Below, piece after piece: positions 17,650 through 26,928 of a DNA stretch of 57,148 bases. The stretch spans positions 1 through 57,148 of the forward strand of contig CAMDKK010000020.1 in the NCBI GenBank assembly GCA_945901045.1, given 5' to 3'. Numbering within the stretch: position 1 is the stretch's first letter; each line of letters begins with the position of its first letter. This DNA comes from Limnohabitans sp. Rim8. GTDB lineage: Bacteria; Pseudomonadota; Gammaproteobacteria; Burkholderiales; Burkholderiaceae_C. The notes beneath the pieces were generated by a model that did no database searches, was not told the DNA's origin, and saw only the letters and a program-made list of their open reading frames with translations. The translations under genes were made by a program, and so were the position numbers.

Positions 17650-18039
17650 CTAAGTGAGCAACGCGCCCACCTCCTCGTGCCACCCCATCAGCGCGGCTTC
17701 ATAGCTCTCCCAAACGCAGCCGTTGCAGCCGCGCCCGCAGCATGTGGTGGGCTCGGGTGGCGGTCCTCTGAAGTTGTGGCCCGCAGCCAGTAAGCGCTGC
17801 TGGCATTGCGCGATGCCGTGGCGAACGGCTTCGCGTTGGGCCTGGTTGGGGTCGATGATGGGAGCCGAGTTCCCGGCGGTCATGCGCATGGCGAGCAGCC
17901 ATTCGGGCGGAGTTTGAGTTTGCGCTGTGCGCCGCGCCAGCCTTGAAGTTCTGTCAGAGGGGGGAGGTTGCGCATGGGTCGGACGGGGATAAATACGGGG
18001 ATAAACACGGGGAAGGACAGGGTCTCTGGAGTGGTACAT
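17650..18039 (-). CDS. Small oxidoreductase-like (CCGRGCNGCVW) domain protein
   Basis: A protein of up to 129 residues. Its C-terminal part holds the oxidoreductase-like N-terminal domain motif TCCGRGCNGCVWESY near residues 98-112, followed by a helix. The four clustered cysteines probably bind a metal or iron-sulfur centre. The first 45 residues are Pro/Arg-rich and low in complexity, so translation may begin later than the ATG at 18039. The function of the family is not established in bacteria. The gene is transcribed away from the purine importer operon. Confidence 0.6.
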   Translation of the reverse strand: MYHSRDPVLPRVYPRIYPRPTHAQPPPSDRTSRLARRTAQTQTPPEWLLAMRMTAGNSAPIIDPNQAQREAVRHGIAQCQQRLLAAGHNFRGPPPEPTTCCGRGCNGCVWESYEAALMGWHEEVGALLT

Positions 18040-18078
18040 TGTGCGGCAATCTCGTCACTTGCAAAACACGAGCTTGTA

Positions 18079-18090
18079 AAGCACGTGCTT
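18079..18090. promoter_or_regulatory. Palindrome AAGCACGTGCTT before purine importer
   Basis: A perfect 12-bp palindrome between divergent genes, 66 bp before the ATPase start. Its size and place fit a dimeric regulator site. No specific regulator can be named. Confidence 0.35.
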
Positions 18091-18125
18091 GTTGTTAAGG
18101 CACGGACTTTGCAAGCGAAACCATT

Positions 18126-18140
18126 GAATCAATTTGATTC
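18126..18140. promoter_or_regulatory. Inverted repeat GAATCAA-T-TTGATTC before purine importer
   Basis: Perfect 7-bp arms flank one central base, ending 15 bp before the importer start codon. The position, overlapping the expected ribosome entry region, fits repression. No Shine-Dalgarno sequence is visible between it and the ATG. Confidence 0.45.
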
Positions 18141-18155
18141 CCATTTTCCCCTGAC

Positions 18156-19685
18156 ATGACCACACCCCTTTTGTCTTTGCAAGGCATTACCAAACACTAC
18201 CCGAGCGTGGTGGCCAACCAAGATGTGTCGCTGACTGTTTTGCCCGGGCAGGCTCACGCCGTGCTGGGCGAAAACGGCGCGGGCAAATCCACGCTGATGA
18301 AAATCATTTACGGCGCGGTCAAGCCCGATGAGGGGCAGGTGTTTTTCAACGGGCTACCGGTCCATATACGCAACCCGCAAGAAGCGCGCAAGCTCGGCAT
18401 CAGCATGGTGTTTCAGCACTTCAGTCTGTTTGAAACGCTCACTGTGGCCGAGAACGTCTGGCTGGGTCTGGACAAATCCCTCGGCCTACCTGATGTGACC
18501 GAGCGCATCGTGGCCAAGGCCAGTGAATACGGTTTGGACCTGGAACCCAACCGACCGGTACACACCTTGAGCGTGGGGGAGATGCAGCGGGTCGAGATCA
18601 TCCGCGCTTTGCTGACCGAGCCTAAGTTGTTGATCCTGGACGAACCCACTTCGGTGCTGACGCCGCAAGCGGTTGAGAAACTTTTTGTGGTGCTGCACAA
18701 ACTGGTCAGCCGGGGGTGCAGCATTTTGTACATCTCGCACAAGTTGAATGAGATCCGAGCGCTGTGCAGTGCCTGCACTGTGTTGCGTGGCGGTCAGGTG
18801 ACCGGGGTGTGCGACCCCCGAGAAGAATCCAATGCATCGCTCAGTCGTTTGATGATTGGTGCTGAGCCAGCCGCCTTGGCGCTCAAGCCTAAAACGCCGG
18901 GTGCTGTCATGCTGTCCGTTAACAATCTGCAGCTTGCGACTGAAGATCCCTTTGGTGTGGAACTGGTCAGCATTGCCTTGCAAGTGCGCAGCGGTGAGGT
19001 GGTGGGCCTGGCCGGTGTGTCAGGCAATGGTCAGCGCGAATTGATGTGGGCTTTGTCAGGTGAAGACACCCGCGCAGACCCCGCCGTGATTGAGGTGGCA
19101 GGTCAGCCTGCAGGCCATTCAGGTCCTCAGGCGCGTCGTCAACTGGGTTTGTACTTTGTGCCTGAAGAACGCTTGGGCCGCGGTGCAGTGCCGACTTTGA
19201 GTCTGGCGCACAACCTGCTGCTCACGCGCAGCGAAGCACTCACCACCGGTGGCTGGATTCGCATGGGCATGCTGGCCGAGCAGGCACGCAGCGTCATTGC
19301 GCGCTTCAATGTGAAAGCGGCCGGTCCCGGTGCAACTGCGCGGTCGCTGTCGGGGGGCAATTTGCAAAAATTCATAGTGGGCCGGGAAATCAGCGCGGCG
19401 CCTGCTTTGCTCATGGTTTCTCAACCCACTTGGGGTGTGGATGTGGGCGCGGCGGCACAGATCCGCGGCGAGATCCTGGCTTTGCGCGACGCGGGCTGCG
19501 CGGTGCTGGTGGTGAGTGAGGAGCTGGAAGAGTTGTTTGAAATTTCTGACCGTCTGCATGTGATGGCCAAAGGGCGTTTGTCGCCCTCGGTGCCCAGGGC
19601 CGAGGCCACTGTGGCGCTGATGGGCGAATGGATGAGCGGCCTGTGGCCTGGCAACACGGTGGAGGCCACGCATGCTCAAGCTTGA
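18156..19685 (+). CDS. BMP-type nucleoside/purine ABC importer, ATP-binding protein
   Basis: A 509-residue protein with two ABC ATPase domains in tandem, the architecture of sugar and nucleoside importers such as NupA/YufO. Domain 1 has Walker A GENGAGKST near residue 40, signature LSVGEMQRVEI and Walker B LLILDEPTSVL. Domain 2 has a non-canonical Walker A (GVSGNGQREL) and signature LSGGNLQKFIVGRE, as usual in this family. It drives uptake with the two permeases that follow and the lipoprotein receptor at 21713. Its last 14 nt overlap the first permease gene. Substrates are inferred from the BMP receptor and the adenine deaminase downstream. Confidence 0.9.
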   Translation: MTTPLLSLQGITKHYPSVVANQDVSLTVLPGQAHAVLGENGAGKSTLMKIIYGAVKPDEGQVFFNGLPVHIRNPQEARKLGISMVFQHFSLFETLTVAENVWLGLDKSLGLPDVTERIVAKASEYGLDLEPNRPVHTLSVGEMQRVEIIRALLTEPKLLILDEPTSVLTPQAVEKLFVVLHKLVSRGCSILYISHKLNEIRALCSACTVLRGGQVTGVCDPREESNASLSRLMIGAEPAALALKPKTPGAVMLSVNNLQLATEDPFGVELVSIALQVRSGEVVGLAGVSGNGQRELMWALSGEDTRADPAVIEVAGQPAGHSGPQARRQLGLYFVPEERLGRGAVPTLSLAHNLLLTRSEALTTGGWIRMGMLAEQARSVIARFNVKAAGPGATARSLSGGNLQKFIVGREISAAPALLMVSQPTWGVDVGAAAQIRGEILALRDAGCAVLVVSEELEELFEISDRLHVMAKGRLSPSVPRAEATVALMGEWMSGLWPGNTVEATHAQA

Positions 19686-20736
19686 AGCCCGGCCCGAAGC
19701 TTCCAAGTTGTGGGGCTACGCTTCTCCGGTGTTGGCTTTGTTATTGACCGTATTGGTCGGTGTGGCCATCTTCATGGCCTTGGGTAAAGACCCGGTGCGT
19801 GGGCTGCAAATGTTCTTTTGGGAGCCGGTCAAATCGGCCTATGCCTTGGGCGAGTTGATGGTCAAAGCCACGCCGCTGCTGGTGATTGCCCTGGGCTTGG
19901 GGGTGTGCTACCGCTCCAATGTATGGAACATCGGCGCCGAAGGTCAGTTTGTCGTAGGGGCCGTTGCGGCCGGGGGCGTAGCTTTGCTGGCGGGCAAAGA
20001 CACCAGCCGATGGATTGTGCTGGCCATTGTGTTGGCAGGCATTCTGGGGGGCATGCTCTGGGCAGGCCTGGTGGCGCTGCTGCGCGACCGCTTCAATGCC
20101 AACGAAATATTGGTCAGCCTGATGCTGGTGTATGTGGCCGACATGGTGCTCAGTTACATGGTTTATGGCCCCTGGAAAGACCCAGCAGGCTACAACTTTC
20201 CGCAAAGTAAAAGCTTTGAGTCTGTGACGCAAATTCCGCGTTTGATGTCGGGCTCGCGTGTGAGTGTGGGACTGCTCATCGCCTTCGCGGGTGTGGGCCT
20301 GATGTGGGTCTATTTGTTTCGCACCCGTGCAGGCTTTGCACAGCAGGTGGGCGGCTTGGCACCTGCAGCAGCGCGCTATGCCGGTTTTTCATCGCGCAAG
20401 GCTTTGTGGGTGGCGCTGCTCGTGTCAGGAGGCGCGGCGGGGCTGGCCGGCGCGCTGGAGGTGGCGGGCCCTATTGGACAACTCACGCCCTATATTCCCT
20501 CAGGCTATGGTTTTGCGGCCATTATCGTGGCCTATGTGGGGCGTTTACACCCCGTGGGCATGGTGTTTTCGGCGGTACTGATGAGCATGTTCTACATCGG
20601 CGGTGAGCTGGCGCAGTCGCGCTTGGGTCTGCCCAAGTCCATCACCGGCGTGTTTCAAGGTTTGTTGTTGTTCAGTTTGTTGGCGTGTGACACGCTGGTG
20701 GCGTTTCGCCTGCGTTGGTCGAGCAGGAGGGCATGA
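19672..20736 (+). CDS. BMP-type nucleoside/purine ABC importer permease 1
   Basis: An inner-membrane permease of 354 residues with about eight to ten helices and the family motif NVWNIGAEGQFVVGAVAAGGVALLAG. It matches the BPD_transp_2 family (YufP/NupB side). The conserved cytoplasmic loop FRTRAGFAQQVGGLAPAAARYAGF probably contacts the ATPase. The start at 19672 lies inside the ATPase gene end, and the stop overlaps the second permease start. This tight coupling supports one complex made in fixed proportion. Confidence 0.9.
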   Translation: MLKLEARPEASKLWGYASPVLALLLTVLVGVAIFMALGKDPVRGLQMFFWEPVKSAYALGELMVKATPLLVIALGLGVCYRSNVWNIGAEGQFVVGAVAAGGVALLAGKDTSRWIVLAIVLAGILGGMLWAGLVALLRDRFNANEILVSLMLVYVADMVLSYMVYGPWKDPAGYNFPQSKSFESVTQIPRLMSGSRVSVGLLIAFAGVGLMWVYLFRTRAGFAQQVGGLAPAAARYAGFSSRKALWVALLVSGGAAGLAGALEVAGPIGQLTPYIPSGYGFAAIIVAYVGRLHPVGMVFSAVLMSMFYIGGELAQSRLGLPKSITGVFQGLLLFSLLACDTLVAFRLRWSSRRA

Positions 20737-21656
20737 TGGAATCGTACGCACTGTTGATGGCGGCCACGCTGAACGCGGGGACGGTGCTCGCCTTGGCGGC
20801 TTTGGGTTTGCTCATCAATGAAAAAGCGGGCATCGTGAATCTGGGCGCCGAGGGCATGATGCTGTGCGCCGCCATTGCAGGTTTTGCGACCGTGGTCCAC
20901 ACGGGCAATGACCTGCTCGGCTTTGCGGCAGGTATGGGGGCCGGGGCCCTTTTGGCCGGGCTGTTTGGTCTGCTGGTCATTTGGCTGGGCACCAACCAAT
21001 ACGCGACCGGCCTGGCGCTGAGTTTGTTTGGTGTGGGGTTTTCAGCCTTTGTGGGCATCGGCTATGTGCAAGAAAAACTGCCGACGCGGATGCATTTTGA
21101 GCTGCCCTTTTTGAGTGATATCCCACTGATCGGGCCTGCACTCTTCCGCCAGCATCCGGTGGTTTATGGCGCAGTGGCGCTGGCCGGTGGCTTGATCTGG
21201 TTTTTGTACCGTACCCGCACCGGCTTGGTGCTTCGCTCGGTGGGCGAGTCGCCGGAGTCCGCGCATGCCTTGGGCTACAACGTCAGACGGATTCGCATGG
21301 CCGCCGTGGTGGCTGGCGGCGCGCTTTGCGGTCTGGCGGGCGCTTACATCTCTGTGATCTACACGCCGCGGTGGGTGGAAGGCATGGTGGCCGGCAAAGG
21401 CTGGATCGCTCTGGCTTTGACCACTTTTGCCACTTGGCGGCCGGCACGCGTTTTGCTGGGTGCTTATTTGTTTGGCGGTGTGACCATGCTGCAGTTTCAC
21501 TTGCAAGGCACGGGTGTGGATGTGCCCAGCCAGTTGCTCACCGCGCTGCCGTATATGGCGACCATTGTGGTGTTGGCCTTGATCTCACGAAATCCGGCTT
21601 GGATTCGGGTCAATATGCCTACATCGCTAGGAAAACCCTTTCATCCGGGTTCATAA
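20733..21656 (+). CDS. BMP-type nucleoside/purine ABC importer permease 2
   Basis: The second inner-membrane permease, 307 residues, BPD_transp_2 family (YufQ/NupC side). The motif INEKAGIVNLGAEGMMLCAA is typical. The loop YRTRTGLVLRSVGESPESAHALGYNV corresponds to the ATPase-contact loop. Two adjacent ATG codons lie at 20733 and 20736 after a strong AGGAGG (20724-20729). The second has the better spacing, so either may be used. It follows permease 1 with overlapping stop and start codons and precedes the receptor gene by 56 bp. Confidence 0.9.
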   Translation: MMESYALLMAATLNAGTVLALAALGLLINEKAGIVNLGAEGMMLCAAIAGFATVVHTGNDLLGFAAGMGAGALLAGLFGLLVIWLGTNQYATGLALSLFGVGFSAFVGIGYVQEKLPTRMHFELPFLSDIPLIGPALFRQHPVVYGAVALAGGLIWFLYRTRTGLVLRSVGESPESAHALGYNVRRIRMAAVVAGGALCGLAGAYISVIYTPRWVEGMVAGKGWIALALTTFATWRPARVLLGAYLFGGVTMLQFHLQGTGVDVPSQLLTALPYMATIVVLALISRNPAWIRVNMPTSLGKPFHPGS

Positions 21657-21712
21657 TTATTCTTTTGTTGTTTTCTCGTGTGCAACCCTCTTCATTCTTT
21701 AAGGAATTTTTC

Positions 21713-22855
21713 ATGACAGACTTGACCAAGCGTTCGATCTTCAAAACTGTGGCTTTGTCAGCCGTGGCTGCCGCCGCTGCCCTGACTTTGCTCGGCTGCG
21801 GTAAAAAAGAAGAGGCGCCTAAAGCCGAAGCGCCCGCAGCCAAAGTAGAGCCTCTGAAAGTGGCCTTTGCCTACGTCGGCCCCGTGGGCGACGGCGGTTG
21901 GACCTTTGCGCACGACAACGCCCGTAAGGCTGTCGAAAAAGAGTTCGGCGACAAGATCGTCACCAGCTTTGCCGAGAAAGTGCCTGAAAGCGCTGACGCT
22001 GAGCGTGTCTTTCGTGACATGGCCGGGCAAGGTAACAAGCTGATCTTTGGAACGACTTTCGGCTACATGGAGCCGATGCTCAAAGTGGCCACTGACAACA
22101 AGGACATCAAGTTCGAGCACGCCACAGGTTACAAAACCGCCGACAACATGCGCACTTACGACAGCCGCACCTATGAAGGCGCTTACATGGCGGGTGTGAT
22201 TGCCGGCAAGATGACCAAGTCCAACACTTTGGGTGTGGTGGCTTCCATACCTATTCCTGAAGTGGTTCGCAACATCAACAGCTTCACTTTGGGCGCGCAA
22301 TCGGTGAACCCGAAAGTCAAGACCAAAGTGGTATGGGTCAATGAGTGGTTCAACCCACCGAAAGAAACCGAAGCTGCCACCGCTTTGATCAACGGCGGCG
22401 CTGACGTTTTGATGCAAAACACCGACTCGTCTGCCGTTTTGCAGACCGCTGAAAAAATGGGCAAACGTGCCTTCGGTTGGGATTCCGACATGACCGCCTA
22501 CGGCCCCAAAGCCCACCTGGGTTCTGCAGTGATCAATTGGGCCCCTTACTACATCAAAGCCGTGGGTGAAGCCTTGGCGGGCAAGTGGACCACCGGCGTG
22601 AGTTGGTGGGGCGTGAAGGAAGGCGCCATCGACATGGTCTCGCTGGCTGCTGACATACCAGAAGATACGAAGAAGAAAGTGGATGAAATCAAAGCCGGTC
22701 TGAAAGACGGCAGCTTCAGCGTTTGGAAAGGCCCGATTGTGGGTCAAGACGGTAAAGAAGTGCTGGCCAAAGACGTTGTGGCTGACGACAAATTCATGGG
22801 CGGCATTATGTTCTACGTCAAAGGTGTGGAAGGCAAAATTCCTGGCAGCAAATAA
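21713..22855 (+). CDS. BMP-family lipoprotein receptor of the purine/nucleoside importer
   Basis: A lipid-anchored substrate receptor of 380 residues. The signal ends in ALTLLGC|GKKEE, followed by a charged Ala/Pro linker and then the BMP domain (PLKVAFAYVGPVGDGGW, FGTTFGYMEPMLKVA, WWGVKEGAIDMVSL). BMP receptors bind purine nucleosides or related compounds and feed ABC permeases of the type encoded upstream. AAGGAA sits 8 nt before the ATG. A downstream hairpin at 22953-22984 should end the transcript. A paralogue lies at 28023. Confidence 0.92.
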   Translation: MTDLTKRSIFKTVALSAVAAAAALTLLGCGKKEEAPKAEAPAAKVEPLKVAFAYVGPVGDGGWTFAHDNARKAVEKEFGDKIVTSFAEKVPESADAERVFRDMAGQGNKLIFGTTFGYMEPMLKVATDNKDIKFEHATGYKTADNMRTYDSRTYEGAYMAGVIAGKMTKSNTLGVVASIPIPEVVRNINSFTLGAQSVNPKVKTKVVWVNEWFNPPKETEAATALINGGADVLMQNTDSSAVLQTAEKMGKRAFGWDSDMTAYGPKAHLGSAVINWAPYYIKAVGEALAGKWTTGVSWWGVKEGAIDMVSLAADIPEDTKKKVDEIKAGLKDGSFSVWKGPIVGQDGKEVLAKDVVADDKFMGGIMFYVKGVEGKIPGSK

Positions 22856-22927
22856 GCTGGATAGAACCATTTATTCTGCGCAGAACCGTTTAGGTTGAAC
22901 AGAACAACCTGGTTCTCAAGGATTCCA

Positions 22928-22946
22928 TTTCGGACTTGATCCGAAA
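22928..22946. promoter_or_regulatory. Inverted repeat TTTCGGA-CTTGA-TCCGAAA
   Basis: Perfect 7-bp arms around a 5-base loop, flanked by further pairing bases (GGATT with AATCC). It lies just before the stronger terminator and may protect the mRNA 3' end. Confidence 0.4.
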
Positions 22947-22952
22947 TCCATG

Positions 22953-22984
22953 GCCGCTTGACGAAAGTTAAGCGGCTTTCTTTG
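22953..22984 (+). terminator. Rho-independent terminator after importer operon
   Basis: GCCGCTTGAC pairs with GTTAAGCGGC around a GAAA loop (one G-U pair), and TTTCTTT follows at once. It separates the importer from the adenine deaminase gene. Confidence 0.85.
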
Positions 22985-22997
22985 TTGCCGCGCTTAA

Positions 22998-24074
<1,077 letters not shown>

Positions 24075-24076
24075 GA

Positions 24077-26896
24077 TTACTGTTTTTCTGCAGCCTTCTT
24101 GCTCGCCCCCGCATAGTCGCCCGCATACACATGCAAGAACTTCGCGGGGTCGATGTATTTGCGCAAGGCGGCATTCACTTCGGCCAGGCTGGCTTTTTCA
24201 ATCGCTGCATCCACTTGCTGAGTGAAGGCCATGGTCCGCCCTGTGTTCAATTGGCTGGCCAGGCCAGCGGCCAGTGATGCGTCTTGGGCACGCGAGATTT
24301 TGCGATCTTCTTGCAAAGATTTTTTTGCATCTTTCAGTTCTTCTTCGGTCACGCCGTCCTGGACCCATTGGGCCAGTTCTTCACGCACGCCGGTTTTGAG
24401 TTTGTCCAGGTTGTTCGGGGCATAGATGGCATAGAGCTTGAGCATGCCGACGGCTTCGAAGGCGCTGACCGACAGGCCGCTGCCTGCACCGTAGCTGATG
24501 CCGTCTTTTTGACGCAAGCGGTCAAACAAGCGTGACTTGACGCCGCCGCCCAGCACTGTGTTGGCCAGCACCAGAGGCACGTAGTCGGGCATGTCGTCCT
24601 TCAGGGCTACAGGCAAGGCGGCGAGGTAAAAGGCGTTGGCTTTGTCGGGGGCCTGCAAGGTGGTTTCGCCGGGCTTGGCGTTGCGGGGCAGGCTGCTCAG
24701 GCGTTCGTAACGGGCTTTGCTTTTCCAGTTGCCAAACAAGGTTTGAAGCTGGGTTTGCACAGCTTTGGCGTCAAAGTCGCCAACCAGCGCAAATTCGGCA
24801 TGTTCTGCGCCATAAAACTGGGCATGAAAGCGTTTGATTTCCTCCAGTTTGACCGCTTTCAAACGGGCTGTCATGTCGTCAAAACTGAGCGTTGCGCGGA
24901 CGTCTCCTTTGCGGTAAACGTCCATGGCTTGGGCAATGGCTTGAGAGCCCAGGCCTTGGGGTTCGTTGCGCTGGTTGTCGATTTGCGCCAGGTTTTCTTT
25001 CACCACCATGTCGAGTTCGGCTGCTGGAAATGCGGGGTTGCGCAGCGCATCACGCACCAGGTCCAGTATTTGGGGTAAATTTTTACGCAGGGTATCAAAG
25101 CGCACCGTCACGTTTTGGCCACCGCCCGCGATGCTGAGTTGGGTTTTGAGTTCATCCAGTTTGGCCGCAATGTCGGCACGCTTCATTTGCGTGGTGCCGC
25201 GCAGCAGCAGGTCGGTGACCAGGCTGGAGGTGATGGCTTGTCCGAACAGGGTTTTCTCGTCGCCTAAGCGCAAGTTCAGGGTGCCGCTGACCGTTTCACC
25301 GCGTGTTTTTTTAGGGATCAAGGCCAGTTTCATGCCGCCGGTCAGGCTGCTGCGCAGGGTGCGCTTTTCGATGTTGGCGGGGGTGGTGTCAAAATTTTCT
25401 CCCTCGTTCAGCGCAGCGCGACCTTGGTAGTTTTCAACCAGTTTCGCCACGTTCACCGCGGCGGGTGGAGTGATGCGATCAGGTGTCTTGGTGGGCACAA
25501 ACTGACCGTAGGTGCGGTTGCTTTCTTTGAAGTAGTTTTGCGCGACGCGTTGCACGTCTTGCAGGGTCAGCGCTTCGATGCGGTCGCGGCTTAAAAAGAA
25601 CAAACGCCAGTCGCCATTGGCCATCGACTCGGAGAGTTGCACGGCAAGTTTTTCGGGGTCGTTGAGGGTCTTGTCGATCTCGCTGAGCAAGCTGGCTTTG
25701 GCGCGGCGCAATTCGATGTCGGTGATCGGTGTTTTTTGGATGTTTTCAAGGCTGTCGAGCATGACTTTTCTGACATCTGTCAGTTTTTGGTCTTTGCTCA
25801 ACTCGCTCATGAAAATCACATAGCCCGTCTCTGCCAACTCAAAATTCCAAGGGCTGATAGAGACCGCTTTTTTGCCTTGCACCAGGCTTTTGTGCAGGCG
25901 CCCGTTGGGCGTGCCTGCCAAGATTTCACTGAGCGCCGAAATCGCAGCCGCATCAGGGTGGCTGCCCGCCGCCGTGTGGTACAGCACGCCCGCCAATGGG
26001 GTGTCGCCAACACGGCTCACGGTCACTTCGCGAGGGCCGTCTTGCACCGGGTCTTGCGTGTAGGTGACGGACAGGGCGCGGGTGGGTTTGGGAATGGCGC
26101 CGTAAATCCGCTGAATTTGCGCCAGTGTGGTGGTGGCATCGAACTTACCGGCCACCAGCAGTACCGCGTTGTCAGGCTGGTAGTAATGTCGGTAAAAGAC
26201 TTGCAGGTTTTCAATCTTGACGTTTTCGACATCGGTGCGCGCTCCGATCGTGCTTTTGCCGTAGTTATGCCAGTCGAATGCGGTAGAGGCCATGCGCTGC
26301 CAGAGCGATTGAGCGGGATTGTTTTCGCCCGACTCCATTTCGTTGCGCACCACCGAAAATTCGGTGTCCAGGTCTTTGCGTGCGATCAGGCTGTTGACCA
26401 TGCGGTCGGCTTCCATCTCGAGCGCCCAGGTCAGATTGTCCTCGTTGGCGGGAAAGGTTTCAAAGTAGTTGGTGCGGTCGTAAAACGTGGTGCCATTGAA
26501 ATTCATGCCGCGCTTGCCCAGTTCTTGCATGATGTTGCCGCGCGCGGGTGTGCCTTTAAAGACCATGTGCTCCAGCAAGTGGGCCATGCCGGTTTCGCCG
26601 TAATTTTCGTGTCGACTGCCCACCAGATAGGTGATGTTGACGGTGGTCGTGGGTTTGGACGCATCGGGGGCCAACAGGACACGCAGGCCGTTGGCCAGAC
26701 GGTATTCTGTGATGCCCTCGACCTGCGTGATGCGTTGTGGCGCCGAACCGATACTGACAACGGCAACGGAAGGTGCTGTTGCTGTTGCTGGTGCTGTTGC
26801 TGGTGCTGTTGCTTGTGCTGTTGCTTGTGCTTGTGCAGACCCATACAGGCCACCCCATGCGGCGGCAATGATCACGGCAGCGGCGGTGAAACGCAT
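24077..26896 (-). CDS. M16 zinc peptidase, two insulinase-type halves
   Basis: An exported metallopeptidase of about 939 residues. The signal peptide (AAAVIIAAAWGGLYGSAQA) is followed by a low-complexity Ala/Thr/Pro/Gln stretch. The N-terminal M16 half carries the inverted zinc motif HLLEH (His106, Glu109, His110) and a distal Glu in EMEADRM. The C-terminal half has the same fold but no HxxEH and probably helps form the closed chamber. In the family these are periplasmic peptidases that degrade short peptides. The ATG at 26896 has GGGAGAG about 7 nt upstream and is preferred to the ATG at 26914. A 12-bp tandem repeat encodes the low-complexity stretch. Confidence 0.88.
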   Translation of the reverse strand: MRFTAAAVIIAAAWGGLYGSAQAQATAQATAPATAPATATAPSVAVVSIGSAPQRITQVEGITEYRLANGLRVLLAPDASKPTTTVNITYLVGSRHENYGETGMAHLLEHMVFKGTPARGNIMQELGKRGMNFNGTTFYDRTNYFETFPANEDNLTWALEMEADRMVNSLIARKDLDTEFSVVRNEMESGENNPAQSLWQRMASTAFDWHNYGKSTIGARTDVENVKIENLQVFYRHYYQPDNAVLLVAGKFDATTTLAQIQRIYGAIPKPTRALSVTYTQDPVQDGPREVTVSRVGDTPLAGVLYHTAAGSHPDAAAISALSEILAGTPNGRLHKSLVQGKKAVSISPWNFELAETGYVIFMSELSKDQKLTDVRKVMLDSLENIQKTPITDIELRRAKASLLSEIDKTLNDPEKLAVQLSESMANGDWRLFFLSRDRIEALTLQDVQRVAQNYFKESNRTYGQFVPTKTPDRITPPAAVNVAKLVENYQGRAALNEGENFDTTPANIEKRTLRSSLTGGMKLALIPKKTRGETVSGTLNLRLGDEKTLFGQAITSSLVTDLLLRGTTQMKRADIAAKLDELKTQLSIAGGGQNVTVRFDTLRKNLPQILDLVRDALRNPAFPAAELDMVVKENLAQIDNQRNEPQGLGSQAIAQAMDVYRKGDVRATLSFDDMTARLKAVKLEEIKRFHAQFYGAEHAEFALVGDFDAKAVQTQLQTLFGNWKSKARYERLSSLPRNAKPGETTLQAPDKANAFYLAALPVALKDDMPDYVPLVLANTVLGGGVKSRLFDRLRQKDGISYGAGSGLSVSAFEAVGMLKLYAIYAPNNLDKLKTGVREELAQWVQDGVTEEELKDAKKSLQEDRKISRAQDASLAAGLASQLNTGRTMAFTQQVDAAIEKASLAEVNAALRKYIDPAKFLHVYAGDYAGASKKAAEKQ
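26772..26837. repeat. 12-bp tandem repeat GGTGCTGTTGCT in peptidase signal region
   Basis: Two adjacent perfect units (26790-26813), one earlier copy at 26772 and two diverged copies downstream. They encode the repeating Ala-Thr-Ala-Pro/Gln run just after the signal peptide. Changes in copy number would keep the frame. Confidence 0.85.
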
Positions 26897-26928
26897 GCAA
26901 ACTCTCCCTGTCATTTAAAGTGCTTTGC

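Noticed and set aside
26772-26837. CRISPR-like array
   Set aside because: Units are contiguous 12-bp coding repeats with no spacers.
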